Assembly: GCF_022440845.1 (NCBI RefSeq)
Contig: NZ_JAKNTO010000001.1
Location: 1,550,001 to 1,614,000 of the forward strand
Length of the DNA stretch: 64,000 bases
Source of the DNA: Ruminococcus sp. OA3
GTDB lineage: Bacteria > Bacillota > Clostridia > Lachnospirales > Lachnospiraceae
Reading direction: 5' to 3'
Below the pieces are notes generated by a model that saw only the letters and a list, made by a program, of their open reading frames with translations, was not told the DNA's origin and made no database searches. Position 1 is the first letter of the stretch; the number at the start of each line of letters is the position of its first letter. Below, in pieces: positions 34,402 to 42,986 of the stretch. The translations under genes were made by a program, and so were the position numbers.

Positions 34402-35223
34402 GTGAAGAACTGGAAATATGCGATATCTTCCGCGGATGATGCACCTTCTACCGCCCCTATCCTTTTAAAAGGAAATGTATGTGACAATCTGAAAAAGGCT
34501 GCAGAGCTTGGGTATCAGGCGATCGAAGTACATACAAGACCGGATGAGGAATTTGATTACGAGGCGATCAAAAAGGCAGAAGATACCTATGGAGCCAAGG
34601 TCGGAATGATAATCACAGGGCGTCTGAACACAGAAGGGCTGTGCAGTCTGATTGATGACAGGCCATATGTGATGAACACCGCGGTGACAGAGATGCAGCG
34701 TTACATCGACATGGCACATAAGATGAAAGCAGATATCGTAATCGGATGGGTAAAGGGAAACGTTCCTGCCGGCGGAAACCGTAAAAAATACATAGACCGT
34801 CTTGCAAGAAACCTGCGGGTACTTGCAGCGTATGCGAAAGAGCGGGACGTGAAACTGAATCTGGAAGTGATCAACCGGTATGAAGTAAACATCTTTACGA
34901 CAGCTGATGAGACGATGGAATTTCTGGAAGAGTATCAGATTGACAATCTCTATGTTCATCTCGATACATTCCATATGGGAATCGATGAGTGTGACCCCGT
35001 AAAAGCGATTGAGCGGTGCGCAGGACACATTGGATATTTTCATCTGGCGGACAATTCCAGAAGATATCCGGGAACAGGACAGTTTGACTTTGCTAAAATT
35101 CTGAAGGCACTGGAAGCGGCCGGATACGATGGATATTTATCGGTGGAATGCCTGCCGTGGCCGAATGAACAGGAAGCGGCGAAACAGGCAATTGCCTACA
35201 TGAAACAAGTGGAACAAAATTAA
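34402..35223 (+). CDS. iolO: Sugar isomerase/epimerase, IolO-like (5-keto-L-gluconate epimerase)
   Basis: A 273-residue xylose-isomerase-like TIM barrel. Compared from memory with Thermotoga TM0416 (IolO) it keeps the metal and active-site blocks: EVINRYE (first Glu), DTFHMGIDE, FHLADNSRRYPGTGQFDF and the final SVECLPWP. IolO turns 5-keto-L-gluconate into D-tagaturonate in the Thermotoga inositol pathway. The next gene is an IolN-like hydrolase, which supports the role. GTG 34402 is used with AAGGAGG at 34389 or so. D-tagatose 3-epimerase or allulose epimerase activity remains an alternative. Confidence 0.78.
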   Translation: MKNWKYAISSADDAPSTAPILLKGNVCDNLKKAAELGYQAIEVHTRPDEEFDYEAIKKAEDTYGAKVGMIITGRLNTEGLCSLIDDRPYVMNTAVTEMQRYIDMAHKMKADIVIGWVKGNVPAGGNRKKYIDRLARNLRVLAAYAKERDVKLNLEVINRYEVNIFTTADETMEFLEEYQIDNLYVHLDTFHMGIDECDPVKAIERCAGHIGYFHLADNSRRYPGTGQFDFAKILKALEAAGYDGYLSVECLPWPNEQEAAKQAIAYMKQVEQN

Positions 35224-35272
35224 AAAATAACTATAAAACCTAAAAACCTATCAATAAGGAGGAAAAAGAATT

Positions 35273-36235
35273 ATGTCTAAATGGCAAATCCCGGCAACCG
35301 GCGGCAATATGGAAGCCCCAAATGGTATTTACTACCAGAACATGACAAACAAAGAAGTGGCAGAACGCTTAAAAACAAACGATGTTATCCTGATTCCTGT
35401 AGGATCTACGGAAAACCATGGACCATCTGCTCCGTATGGAGAAGATACATACCTCGATACACGTCTCTGCGAACAGGTTGCGAAGGCAACCGGATGTACA
35501 GTGGCACAGCCTATCTGGTACGGATCCCATCCATACCATCATCTGGGACAGAAAGGTACCATCATGATTCCGGAAGAAATCCTTGCTGATTACCTCTGCT
35601 ATGTATTCGCAGGTTTCTGGAACACAGGGTTCCGCAAGATGATCGTTGTCAACGGTCATGGACAGGATTATGTAATTCCGCTGGCAATCCATAAATTTGG
35701 AAAGAAATTCCAGGTTCCTGGCATTATCCTCTATACGCACTTCTGGAATGCGGCGAAAGAACAGCTGGATACAAAAGAAGGCGGCGGCCCATACGATACA
35801 CCGTTTATCCATGCAGACGAAGTAGAACAGTCCTGGTGTCTGGGTCTGTTCCCGGAACTTATCAAGAGAGGCGAAGAAGTCGAGACGAAAGCGTATCCTC
35901 TGCTTCCTCCGGGACATATCAACAACTCTGCAGAGCGCGGTGTAGGACCGATCAAATGGTACAACGCATTCGGCTCCTGCGCAATGGAATGTATCGTACA
36001 GCCGGAAGGTGTTATCGGAAATCCGAAACTGGCAGATGCTGAAAAGGCGCGCGAAGGTATCGAGAGAACATTGAATTATCTGGAAAAACTGGTTAACGAC
36101 ATACTGGAGAAATATCCGGCAGGAGAACTTCCGCCAATCGATATGATGACACAGAGAAAACGAGAAGACATCGAAGCTGTTATCAAAGGCCCGAATGAGC
36201 CAGGCGGACGTCATATCTACACACTGACATACTAA
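35273..36235 (+). CDS. iolN: Creatininase-fold hydrolase, IolN-like (3-dehydro-scyllo-inosose hydrolase)
   Basis: A 320-residue creatininase-superfamily metal hydrolase: PVGSTENHGPSAPYGEDTY with Glu, His and Asp ligands (about residues 43-62), then NGHGQDY, and HADEVEQSW with further ligands. It is longer than true creatininases and starts with the extra GIYYQNMTNKEVAERL block. In Thermotoga maritima the homologous IolN opens the ring of the diketo-inositol to a 5-keto-hexonate. Position between IolO-like and two zinc dehydrogenases supports this. Creatinine or mycofactocin (MftE) functions are not supported by context. AAGGAGG precedes the ATG. A hairpin follows in the intercistronic gap. 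Confidence 0.78.
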   Translation: MSKWQIPATGGNMEAPNGIYYQNMTNKEVAERLKTNDVILIPVGSTENHGPSAPYGEDTYLDTRLCEQVAKATGCTVAQPIWYGSHPYHHLGQKGTIMIPEEILADYLCYVFAGFWNTGFRKMIVVNGHGQDYVIPLAIHKFGKKFQVPGIILYTHFWNAAKEQLDTKEGGGPYDTPFIHADEVEQSWCLGLFPELIKRGEEVETKAYPLLPPGHINNSAERGVGPIKWYNAFGSCAMECIVQPEGVIGNPKLADAEKAREGIERTLNYLEKLVNDILEKYPAGELPPIDMMTQRKREDIEAVIKGPNEPGGRHIYTLTY

Positions 36236-36248
36236 TTGAAATTATTTG

Positions 36249-36275
36249 GCCTGGGCAGCACAGGCTGTCCGGCCA
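36249..36275 (+). other. Intercistronic hairpin
   Basis: GGCCTGGGCAGC with GCTGTCCGGCC form an 11-bp stem with a bulge. There is no T-run, so it more likely protects the iolO-iolN message than terminates it. Confidence 0.45.
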
Positions 36276-36317
36276 GACATATAAATAATAAAAGTTTAAA
36301 ATGGAGGATTAAGAATT

Positions 36318-37373
36318 ATGAAATGTAAACAGGCATTTATGTATGGACCTCATGACCTTAGAATTGAAGAAGTTGAGCTTCCGCCACTGAGAGACGACCA
36401 GATTCTGATTAAACTTATCGCATGCGGCATCTGTCAGTCTGATGTAGAGTGTTTCGAAGGTGAATCTGCAGAAGGACGTTATGACCTTGGCCCGTATACT
36501 CCTGGACACGAGTGGGTAGGAAGAGCTGTTGAGATCGGTAAAGACGTTACTTCTGTCAAGATTGGTGATAAAGTAGTTGGCGACTGTGTCATTCCATGTC
36601 ATCAGTGTGCGAACTGTAAAGATGGAAAGATGTCTTCCGCATGCCTTAACATGCGTGAAGTAGGCTTCCGTCCGGACTCTCCTGGTGGATTCGGCGAGTA
36701 CATGATTCTCGAAGAGGCTTATACTCATGTGATCCCGGAAGACTGGTCCAATGAGGTCGGCAGTTTCGTAGAAAACTTTAACGTTGCTTACTGGGGTGTA
36801 TGGGGCAATGGATGTAATCCGGACGCTTCTGATGTATGTGTTATCATCGGCGGCGGCCCGATCGGCTGTTCTGCATCAATGGTATGTGCAACATCCGGTG
36901 CTACCGTAATCGTTGTTGACCCGGTTGAATCCAGAAGAGAAAATGCATTGAAATATGGTGCGGATTATACGGTTGACCCATCTGACGGAAATGTTGAGCA
37001 GAAGATTAAAGATCTCACAAACGGCCGTGGCGCTGACGTGGTTATCGAGTGTTCCGGTAATGATATCGGTATCGCTTCTCTGTTTGATATTGCCGGACAC
37101 AGCGCAAGAGTTGGTGTGGTTGGTCACTCCATCGGAAGAAAAGTTCCGGTTGAGATTGGTAAGACAATCTGGAAAACTCTGCATATTGCAGGAAGCGGAG
37201 GAACAACTAACTGGTTCCCGAGAACAATCCGTTTCATGTCCAAGATTAAAGACAAATATGATTTTGAGGATCTTGTATCTCATTACTATAAGTTCGAGGA
37301 TCTTGCCGAGGCTATGGAAATGGCAAGAAACAAAGCTGTCGCTCGTAAGGTTATGTTAACCTTCGATGAATAA
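36318..37373 (+). CDS. Zinc-dependent alcohol dehydrogenase (polyol dehydrogenase family)
   Basis: A 351-residue medium-chain dehydrogenase. Catalytic zinc ligands lie in CGICQSD, GHEWVG and the later Glu region. The structural zinc has four cysteines in CHQCANCKDGKMSSAC. The NAD fold motif is GGGPIGC (about 176-182) with a VVDP segment whose Asp favours NAD+. Family relatives oxidise sorbitol, threonine or inositols. Here it sits between IolN- and IolM-like genes, so it could make the first keto-inositol (the job of IolG elsewhere). ATG 36318 follows GGAGG. A G+C-rich hairpin follows the gene. Confidence 0.85.
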   Translation: MKCKQAFMYGPHDLRIEEVELPPLRDDQILIKLIACGICQSDVECFEGESAEGRYDLGPYTPGHEWVGRAVEIGKDVTSVKIGDKVVGDCVIPCHQCANCKDGKMSSACLNMREVGFRPDSPGGFGEYMILEEAYTHVIPEDWSNEVGSFVENFNVAYWGVWGNGCNPDASDVCVIIGGGPIGCSASMVCATSGATVIVVDPVESRRENALKYGADYTVDPSDGNVEQKIKDLTNGRGADVVIECSGNDIGIASLFDIAGHSARVGVVGHSIGRKVPVEIGKTIWKTLHIAGSGGTTNWFPRTIRFMSKIKDKYDFEDLVSHYYKFEDLAEAMEMARNKAVARKVMLTFDE

Positions 37374-37394
37374 ATCCTACTACCTTTTACCTTT

Positions 37395-37424
37395 TGCCGG
37401 GCACCCCGAAAGGGATGTCCGGCA
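37395..37424 (+). other. Intercistronic hairpin
   Basis: TGCCGGGCA (37395-37403) pairs with TGTCCGGCA (37416-37424), one G-T, with an inner CCC/GGG. No T-run. Confidence 0.5.
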
Positions 37425-37460
37425 TAAAATCCAATAAGAAAAACGTAAAGGAGCAAGAAT

Positions 37461-38636
37461 ATGAGAGCGTTTTATGTAGAGGCAGATTTTCAGCCCAAAG
37501 AAGGCTATAGATTATCAGAGCGTGAATCCAGCACAGGACGTGCACTGCGCGGCAATCAGATCTGGAAAGATATCCGTGGTTCTGTAACGGACCGTCCGGA
37601 ACCGGTCTGCGGTGACAATCAGGTAAAAATCAAAGTCGGTGCAGCAGGAATCTGCGGTACAGATGCACACCTGCTGAGGAAAGATGATATGGGATATTCC
37701 ATGTATGACGGACATACGAAATATCCGATCATCACAGGTCATGAGTTTGCCGGTGAGATTGTGGAAATTGGCAAGAATGTAAAAAAACTAAAAGTTGGTG
37801 ATCTGGTATCTGTTGAATCCATGCACTGGTGCGGAGAATGTGATGCATGTCGCCGTGGTATGTTCAATCAGTGTAAAGAACTGGAAGAACCTGGACTTAC
37901 ATACGATGGAGGATTTGCTGAATACGCAACTGTTCATGCAAAATACTGCTATAAATTAAATGATATCGTAAATTACTATGGCGGCGATAAGATGGCGGCA
38001 TTTGAGATGGGCGCCATGATTGAGCCGACTGGCGTGGCTTATAATGGACTTTTCGTACGCGGCGGCGGAATCCGTCCGGGCGGACATGTTGCTGTTTTCG
38101 GTGCGGGTCCTATCGGACTGGCAGCAATCTCTCTGATGAAAACTGCAGGAGCTGCAAAATTAATTGCATTTGAGAGCATTCCGGAGCGTGTGGAACTGGC
38201 AAAGGCCTGCGGCGCAGACTATGTGTTTGACCCGACTTCTTTCAAGAGTGCAGATGATCAGGCGGAAATGCTGATGGATATGACAAACGGAGCGGGAATC
38301 TCTCTTTTTGCAGAGTGTGCAGGAGCAACGAAGTTTACGTATCCGGTAATGGCTAAATCTCTGGCCATCGGTGGAAAGACAGTTCAGATTGGTCACACTG
38401 TCGGACTGACTCCTGTTGATATATTCGGATGGCAGTGGAATGCAGCTACGATTTCCGGATCCAACGGACAGTCTGGACAGGGTATCTACCCGGATGTTAT
38501 CGCATTGATGGCATCGGGACGTATTGATATGCGCAAAATGGTAACCGGACGCTTTAACCTGGAAGATATCGAAGAAGGCATGAAGATCACAGCAGGTAAA
38601 GTTCTGGTATCTACAGAGTACCCGAGACTGAAATAA
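37461..38636 (+). CDS. iolM: Zinc-dependent dehydrogenase, IolM-like (scyllo-inosose 3-dehydrogenase)
   Basis: A 391-residue medium-chain dehydrogenase. It matches, as far as I recall the sequence, Thermotoga TM0412 (IolM) in unusual blocks: the long N-terminal extension, CGICGTDAH, ESMHWCGECDACRRG, YNGLFVRGGGIRPGG and GSNGQSGQGIYPDVIALM. In that pathway IolM oxidises scyllo-inosose to the diketone cleaved by IolN. NAD fold FGAGPIGLAA near residues 213-222. Neighbour genes IolO and IolN make the assignment coherent. ATG 37461 follows AAAGGAG. A terminator ends the operon. Confidence 0.8.
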   Translation: MRAFYVEADFQPKEGYRLSERESSTGRALRGNQIWKDIRGSVTDRPEPVCGDNQVKIKVGAAGICGTDAHLLRKDDMGYSMYDGHTKYPIITGHEFAGEIVEIGKNVKKLKVGDLVSVESMHWCGECDACRRGMFNQCKELEEPGLTYDGGFAEYATVHAKYCYKLNDIVNYYGGDKMAAFEMGAMIEPTGVAYNGLFVRGGGIRPGGHVAVFGAGPIGLAAISLMKTAGAAKLIAFESIPERVELAKACGADYVFDPTSFKSADDQAEMLMDMTNGAGISLFAECAGATKFTYPVMAKSLAIGGKTVQIGHTVGLTPVDIFGWQWNAATISGSNGQSGQGIYPDVIALMASGRIDMRKMVTGRFNLEDIEEGMKITAGKVLVSTEYPRLK

Positions 38637-38690
38637 AAGTTATTGACGAAATATCCCAACCTTATCCTTAAATCCTTAAAATAAAATGCG

Positions 38691-38733
38691 AAAGAAGCGT
38701 TCTTATGAAGCTGGTCTTCAGGGACGCTTCTTT
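38691..38733 (+). terminator. Terminator of the iolO-iolN-dehydrogenase-iolM operon
   Basis: AAAGAAGCGT (38691-38700) pairs with ACGCTTCTTT (38724-38733), tail TTTTCTG. Confidence 0.8.
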
Positions 38734-39097
38734 TCTGTGTGCATGAAATTATAACAGGATAAAAACTTCCGGGAGGTAAAAAGTACAGGAAAAGAAAAAA
38801 ATAATAAAAAAGAAAGATAATCTGTGCATGGATGTCACAGAGCAGTGCAGAAATGCGAAAACCAAATTTTATATCAGCGCCGTATCCCTGCAAACCCTGT
38901 AAAACGGAGGGTATGGGGTGGCATCTGCTGTTATTCAGAATGTACATAAAATCAAAAAAGTGCACAGGTATTTAAGAAAATCAAGGAAATACAAAGCAGA
39001 ATATCCATAGCAAAAACATGGTTTCCGGGATATAATACGGTTGTATCGATGCTTAAGGATGAAACAAAAAAATAATATAAAACAAAGAGGGATTGTT
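38734..39097 (+). promoter_or_regulatory. Regulatory region of the methyltransferase gene
   Basis: No gene seen in this 364-base gap. A TATAAT lies at 39031-39036 without a recognisable -35. Exactly 82 bases before it starts AAATCAAAAAAGTG (38949-38962). The same element stands 82 bases before the -10 of the ABC operon at 41693. This looks like an activator-dependent promoter, probably for an AraC regulator. A-rich tracts occur at 38770-38820. Confidence 0.55.
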
Positions 39098-40363
39098 ATG
39101 ACATCAAAAGAAAGAGTAAGAACGTCATTTGCGCATAAACAACCGGACAAAATGGCGATGGATTTTGGCGGAATGGGTTGTTCCACGACCCATGTAACAA
39201 ACGTGAAAAAGCTGCGGGAGTATTATGGACTGGAAAAACGTCCGGTTAAAGTATTTGACATCTTTGGTATGACAGGCGCGATGGACGAGGACCTGAAAAC
39301 AGCGATCGGAACGGATGTAGAGCAGATCACGCCGTTTAACGCAAGCTTTGGGCTGCGCACGGACGGTGACTGGAAAGAGTGGGAGTACATGGGTGTTGAC
39401 CTGCTGGTTCCGAAAGAATGCCAGATCACGGATGACGGTAAAGGCGGTTATTTCATTTATCCGCAGGGAGATACGAGTGTTTCGCCGAGCGGACATATGC
39501 CGGCAGGCGGTTTCTATTTTGACAACGTAGAGCGCCAGCAGCCGATCGATGAAGACGATATGAACTTCATGGATAACTGCGAAGAATACTGTGACGTAAC
39601 AGAAGACAACCTGAACTACCTGAAAAAAGTTGCGGAAGAATACAAAAACGGAAAGAGCGAACGCGCTGTTGTCTTTGATCCGGGCGGAGCGGCTCTCGGA
39701 GATGCGGCATTTATCGCGGGTCCTCAGCTGAAACATCCGAAAGGTATCCGTACGGTTTCTGACTGGTACATGGCCCCGATTCTTTACCCGGATTATGTGC
39801 ATGAAGTATTCGAATATCAGACAGATATGATGATTAAGAACTGGACGAAAATGTATGATATCCTGGGCGATGTCGTAGATATTGCCTATATCTGTGGAAC
39901 GGATTTTGGAAATCAGCTTTCACTGATGTGTTCTCTGGATACATTTGAAGAGTTTTACAAACCGTATTACTCGAAGATGAACAAATGGGTACATGAGCAT
40001 GCGAAATGGCATACTCTGAAACATTCCTGCGGGGCTATCTTTGATGTGATTCCAAAACTGATTGAAAGCGGGTTTGATTCTGTAAATCCTGTGCAGTGTT
40101 CCGCTGCAGGAATGGATCCTCAGCGCCTGAAAGATACATACGGTGATCATATGGTATTCTGGGGCGGCTGTGTGGACACACAGAAAGTGCTTCCTTTTGG
40201 AACTGTCCAGGAGGTCAAAGACCAGGTGAAACAGCGCTGTGAAATTTTCTCCAAAAACGGAGGTTATATCTGCGCATCTATTCACATCATCCAGTGTAAT
40301 GTACCACTGGAAAACATCGTTGGCATGATTGATGCAATTCATGAATTCAACGGTGATAAATAA
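39098..40363 (+). CDS. Uroporphyrinogen decarboxylase-superfamily protein, probable corrinoid methyltransferase
   Basis: A 421-residue URO-D/MtaA-superfamily protein starting MTSKERVRTSFAHKQPDKM (cited within limit). MtaA-type zinc ligands are suggested by KHSCG (His309, Cys311) and a later Cys in GGCVDTQ (about 358). Full heme-pathway UroD lacks that set. Members with this motif move methyl groups between corrinoid proteins and substrates or coenzymes, including O-demethylases. It stands between inositol genes and a sugar importer, so demethylation of O-methyl-inositols or sugars is my inference. ATG 39098 follows AAAGAGGG. Monocistronic, with its own activated promoter and terminator. Confidence 0.8.
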   Translation: MTSKERVRTSFAHKQPDKMAMDFGGMGCSTTHVTNVKKLREYYGLEKRPVKVFDIFGMTGAMDEDLKTAIGTDVEQITPFNASFGLRTDGDWKEWEYMGVDLLVPKECQITDDGKGGYFIYPQGDTSVSPSGHMPAGGFYFDNVERQQPIDEDDMNFMDNCEEYCDVTEDNLNYLKKVAEEYKNGKSERAVVFDPGGAALGDAAFIAGPQLKHPKGIRTVSDWYMAPILYPDYVHEVFEYQTDMMIKNWTKMYDILGDVVDIAYICGTDFGNQLSLMCSLDTFEEFYKPYYSKMNKWVHEHAKWHTLKHSCGAIFDVIPKLIESGFDSVNPVQCSAAGMDPQRLKDTYGDHMVFWGGCVDTQKVLPFGTVQEVKDQVKQRCEIFSKNGGYICASIHIIQCNVPLENIVGMIDAIHEFNGDK

Positions 40364-40392
40364 AGCTTCTCTTAATTTCCTATACCTTAAAA

Positions 40393-40429
40393 GCAAAAGG
40401 GCCTCATGGATTTCATGAGGTTCTTTTGC
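40393..40429. terminator. Bidirectional terminator between methyltransferase and AraC genes
   Basis: A 16-bp stem with two G-T pairs: left arm 40393-40408, loop 5 nt, right arm 40414-40429. The AraC gene converges from the right. Confidence 0.85.
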
Positions 40430-40438
40430 GTTGCGGTT

Positions 40439-41332
40439 CTAATATTCATCCTCGCTTTCATCAGGGTCAGGCAGTATGTTACGCTTACGGTAGGCCAGCG
40501 GAGATAATCCGACATATTTTTTAAACTGTACGTTAAAATGACTTAAATTGTCAAAGCCCACTTCAGATGCGATTTCTGTAATTGATTTCCTGGTAAACAC
40601 CAACAGCAGCTGTGCTTCGCCGATACGTCTTCTGACAATATAATGCATGGGAGAATAGCCCAGTTTTCGTTTAAACAGGTGTGAGAGATAAGATTGACTG
40701 ATGAAGAACTGTTCGCTGATTTTGGGCAGTGACAGGTCTTCAGCAAAATTATCGTCAATGTATTTTTTGATATCATGGAGCAGTGCTGAACTGTTTTTCT
40801 TGGGCATAACGGGACTTGGGATGCCGAATTCCTCAAATGAATGCAGTACAAGCGAAAGCAGCGCCTGCGTCAGATAAATGCAGGTTTCCTGCTTATCTTC
40901 TGATCCGAAAGCCAGAGACTCAAAAATTGACTGAAACATGGCGTCCATAAGTACGAATTCTTTTCCTACTTTTAAGACCGGTTTAACGGTATCGGGAATC
41001 AGATGATTCTTTGGAAGACCATTGATGTATACGTCATCGATGGCGATGGATATCATGGATAGCTGCCGGTTGTATTCCGGTACTTCATCATGCAGTGATC
41101 CTTCATTGCAGACGACGATGTTTCCCGCCTTGATCTCGAATTTTTCATCGTCAACAATGTAATAACCGGATCCCGTGCGGACTAACAGAAGTTCCAGCCG
41201 GTCATTGTGGCTGTGCAGTACACGTGCATACTGGCTGGAGGCGCGGGTAATATTACTTGCAGTTAAAAGCCGTGGTGTCGTTCCCTCCGCGAACGATACA
41301 GGAACCGAATCTTTTGCAAAACTGAGTATCAT
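40439..41332 (-). CDS. AraC family transcriptional regulator (paralogue of the 52.6-kb AraC)
   Basis: A 297-residue regulator: cupin-like sensing domain (about 1-170) with LHSHNDRLELLLVRTG, and two C-terminal helix-turn-helix motifs (about 195-290) including SQSYLSHLFKRKLGYSP and GFDNLSHFNVQFKKYVGLSP. I set the start at 41332 (MILSFAKDS), which aligns with the paralogue and has AAAGGAG upstream; the ATG at 41404 is not used. It diverges from the sugar ABC operon at 41769 and probably activates it, and perhaps the methyltransferase gene as well. It shares domain layout and long identical blocks with the AraC at 52617-53501. Confidence 0.92.
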   Translation of the reverse strand: MILSFAKDSVPVSFAEGTTPRLLTASNITRASSQYARVLHSHNDRLELLLVRTGSGYYIVDDEKFEIKAGNIVVCNEGSLHDEVPEYNRQLSMISIAIDDVYINGLPKNHLIPDTVKPVLKVGKEFVLMDAMFQSIFESLAFGSEDKQETCIYLTQALLSLVLHSFEEFGIPSPVMPKKNSSALLHDIKKYIDDNFAEDLSLPKISEQFFISQSYLSHLFKRKLGYSPMHYIVRRRIGEAQLLLVFTRKSITEIASEVGFDNLSHFNVQFKKYVGLSPLAYRKRNILPDPDESEDEY

Positions 41333-41768
41333 GGTAAACGCTCCTTTTTTATGTTGTGTTTTCCTCCAGTTTCTATTATAAAGCATCAAATTTATAAAAT
41401 CCATAAATCAGAGTAAAAAAGTGCAGAAAAATAAAACCAGTGATATAAAGGATGAGAAAATGCAGGAAAAACAAAAAAGACAAAGAGCAGAAAAACAAAA
41501 CTAATCAACGGGTAAATACAGCGAAAAGTCAGAAAAAGTCAAAATACCGTGAAACTGCACAAAATATAAAGTATATATAGTGAAAATTTGGCTAAAATAA
41601 AGAAAGCAGGAAATCAAAAAAAGTGAAAATAACCATAAAAAAAACGCAAAATTCTAAACAGGTTAGCAAAAGCAATAGAAGCCTGATTACGTTATAATAA
41701 TACCAGTATCGATACAAAAGCTGTGCAAAAACAAAAAAATTGAAAACGTAGTTTTGGGAGGACAAAAC
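41333..41768. promoter_or_regulatory. Divergent regulatory region, AraC gene and sugar ABC operon
   Basis: A 436-base A-rich gap without genes. For the ABC operon: TATAAT at 41693-41698, no clear -35, and AAATCAAAAAAAGTG at 41611-41625, 82 bases upstream, as at the methyltransferase gene. Two direct AAAAGTCA copies lie 10 bases apart (41524 and 41534). For the AraC gene (minus strand): TATAAT near 41375, with an upstream sequence that matches the promoter of its paralogue at 53535-53570. Confidence 0.6.
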
Positions 41769-42905
41769 ATGAGAAAGAGAGTATTAGCGACCTTATTGGC
41801 AGCAGGAATGGTAATGGGCAGCTTGGCTGGATGTGGGAATTCGGACAGTGGTAGCAGTGACAGCGGAAGTAAAGAAGCAGAGACAACAAAAGAGGCAGAG
41901 ACAAAGACTGATGATGCTGCAGATGACGCAGCAGGTGATGAGGCGGCGGCTTCTGGCGATCTGGCAGAAGTACTCGGGGACATTACAATGGTTATCGCAA
42001 ACAGAGACGAGTTCCTTTCTGAGATGGAATCGGGTGCAATCAAAGCGGCCGAGACACTGGGCGTGAAAATGACAACCGTGGACGCACAGAACGACCAGAG
42101 TAAACTCCTTCAGTTTGTTGAGACTGCAAAGAATAATGATCAGAAAGTTATTATTGTTAATCCGGTTGACGCGGCAGCAGATGCTTGTCAGCAGATCGTT
42201 GACGCGGCAGGCGATATGAAAGTGGTATTTGTTAACAGACCGCCAGATGATATTGATGCGGGAAGTAAAGTTCTGAATGAAAACGTTGTGTATGTAGGTT
42301 CTGATGAGATGACCTCCGGTTATTTCCAGGGACAGGCACTTTCAGAGTATTTTAAAGAGCAGGGCAAGACGGACATCAAATATATTCTGATCCAGGGTAC
42401 TCTGGGACAGGTTTCCACAACAAATCGTACCGCATCTCTGCTGAAGGCATTTGAAGATAACGGCATCAATGCAGAAGAAGCAACATCTCCTCTGGTTGCC
42501 GACTGGGATCGTGCGACAGCACAGGATATGATTACACCGCTTCTGACAACAATTGAGTATGACTGTATCGTAGGTAACTGTGATGCGTTGTCACTGGGTG
42601 CAATCGAAGCTATGAAATCACAGGGTCTGGATCCGTCTTCTGTTCCGATTGTTGGGATCGACGCTACAACAGACGGACGTCAGGCTATCCATGACGGTGA
42701 CATGTACATGACGGTGTTCCAGAACGCGGCAGGTCAGGGATATGGAGCTATGAAAGCGGCTGCAAACCTTGTACAGGGCAAACCTGCAAACGACGGAACA
42801 GAGTGGGAGCTGGATGAGACAGGATGCATCGTATGGATTCCGTTTGAGCCGGTTAATCTTGACAATGTAGACACATATGACAATTATACTCTGAATATCG
42901 AATGA
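41769..42905 (+). CDS. Sugar ABC transporter substrate-binding lipoprotein (RbsB type)
   Basis: A 378-residue periplasmic-binding-protein-like lipoprotein (Peripla_BP_4). Signal peptide with lipobox SLAGC, then a Ser/Glu/Asp-rich linker, then the mature domain with VIANRDEFLSEMESGAIKAA, the hinge motif FVNRPPDD, GTLGQVSTTNRT and GIDATTDGRQAI. It binds monosaccharides or polyols; the neighbours suggest inositol-like cyclitols. The start ATG 41769 follows GGGAGGAC; the TTG at 41754 overlaps the ribosome site. A hairpin after the gene separates it from the ATPase. Confidence 0.92.
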   Translation: MRKRVLATLLAAGMVMGSLAGCGNSDSGSSDSGSKEAETTKEAETKTDDAADDAAGDEAAASGDLAEVLGDITMVIANRDEFLSEMESGAIKAAETLGVKMTTVDAQNDQSKLLQFVETAKNNDQKVIIVNPVDAAADACQQIVDAAGDMKVVFVNRPPDDIDAGSKVLNENVVYVGSDEMTSGYFQGQALSEYFKEQGKTDIKYILIQGTLGQVSTTNRTASLLKAFEDNGINAEEATSPLVADWDRATAQDMITPLLTTIEYDCIVGNCDALSLGAIEAMKSQGLDPSSVPIVGIDATTDGRQAIHDGDMYMTVFQNAAGQGYGAMKAAANLVQGKPANDGTEWELDETGCIVWIPFEPVNLDNVDTYDNYTLNIE

Positions 42906-42925
42906 TAATTGTTGGCATTGATAAG

Positions 42926-42948
42926 GGTGTCGGCCGCTGGTCGGCACC
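42926..42948 (+). other. Intercistronic hairpin after the binding-protein gene
   Basis: GGTGTCGGC (42926-42934) pairs with GTCGGCACC (42940-42948), including two G-T pairs. No T-run. Likely mRNA stabiliser or attenuator giving more binding protein than ATPase. Confidence 0.55.
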
Positions 42949-42986
42949 TGTTGTCGTAAAAAGAAGAGATATGAGAGGTGAATGGT

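Noticed and set aside
35273-36235. Creatininase or mycofactocin MftE
   Set aside because: No creatine or mycofactocin genes nearby, and the protein is longer with an inositol-pathway neighbourhood.
39098-40363. Heme-biosynthesis uroporphyrinogen decarboxylase
   Set aside because: Carries the MtaA-like His-x-Cys zinc set, is too long, and no heme genes are adjacent.
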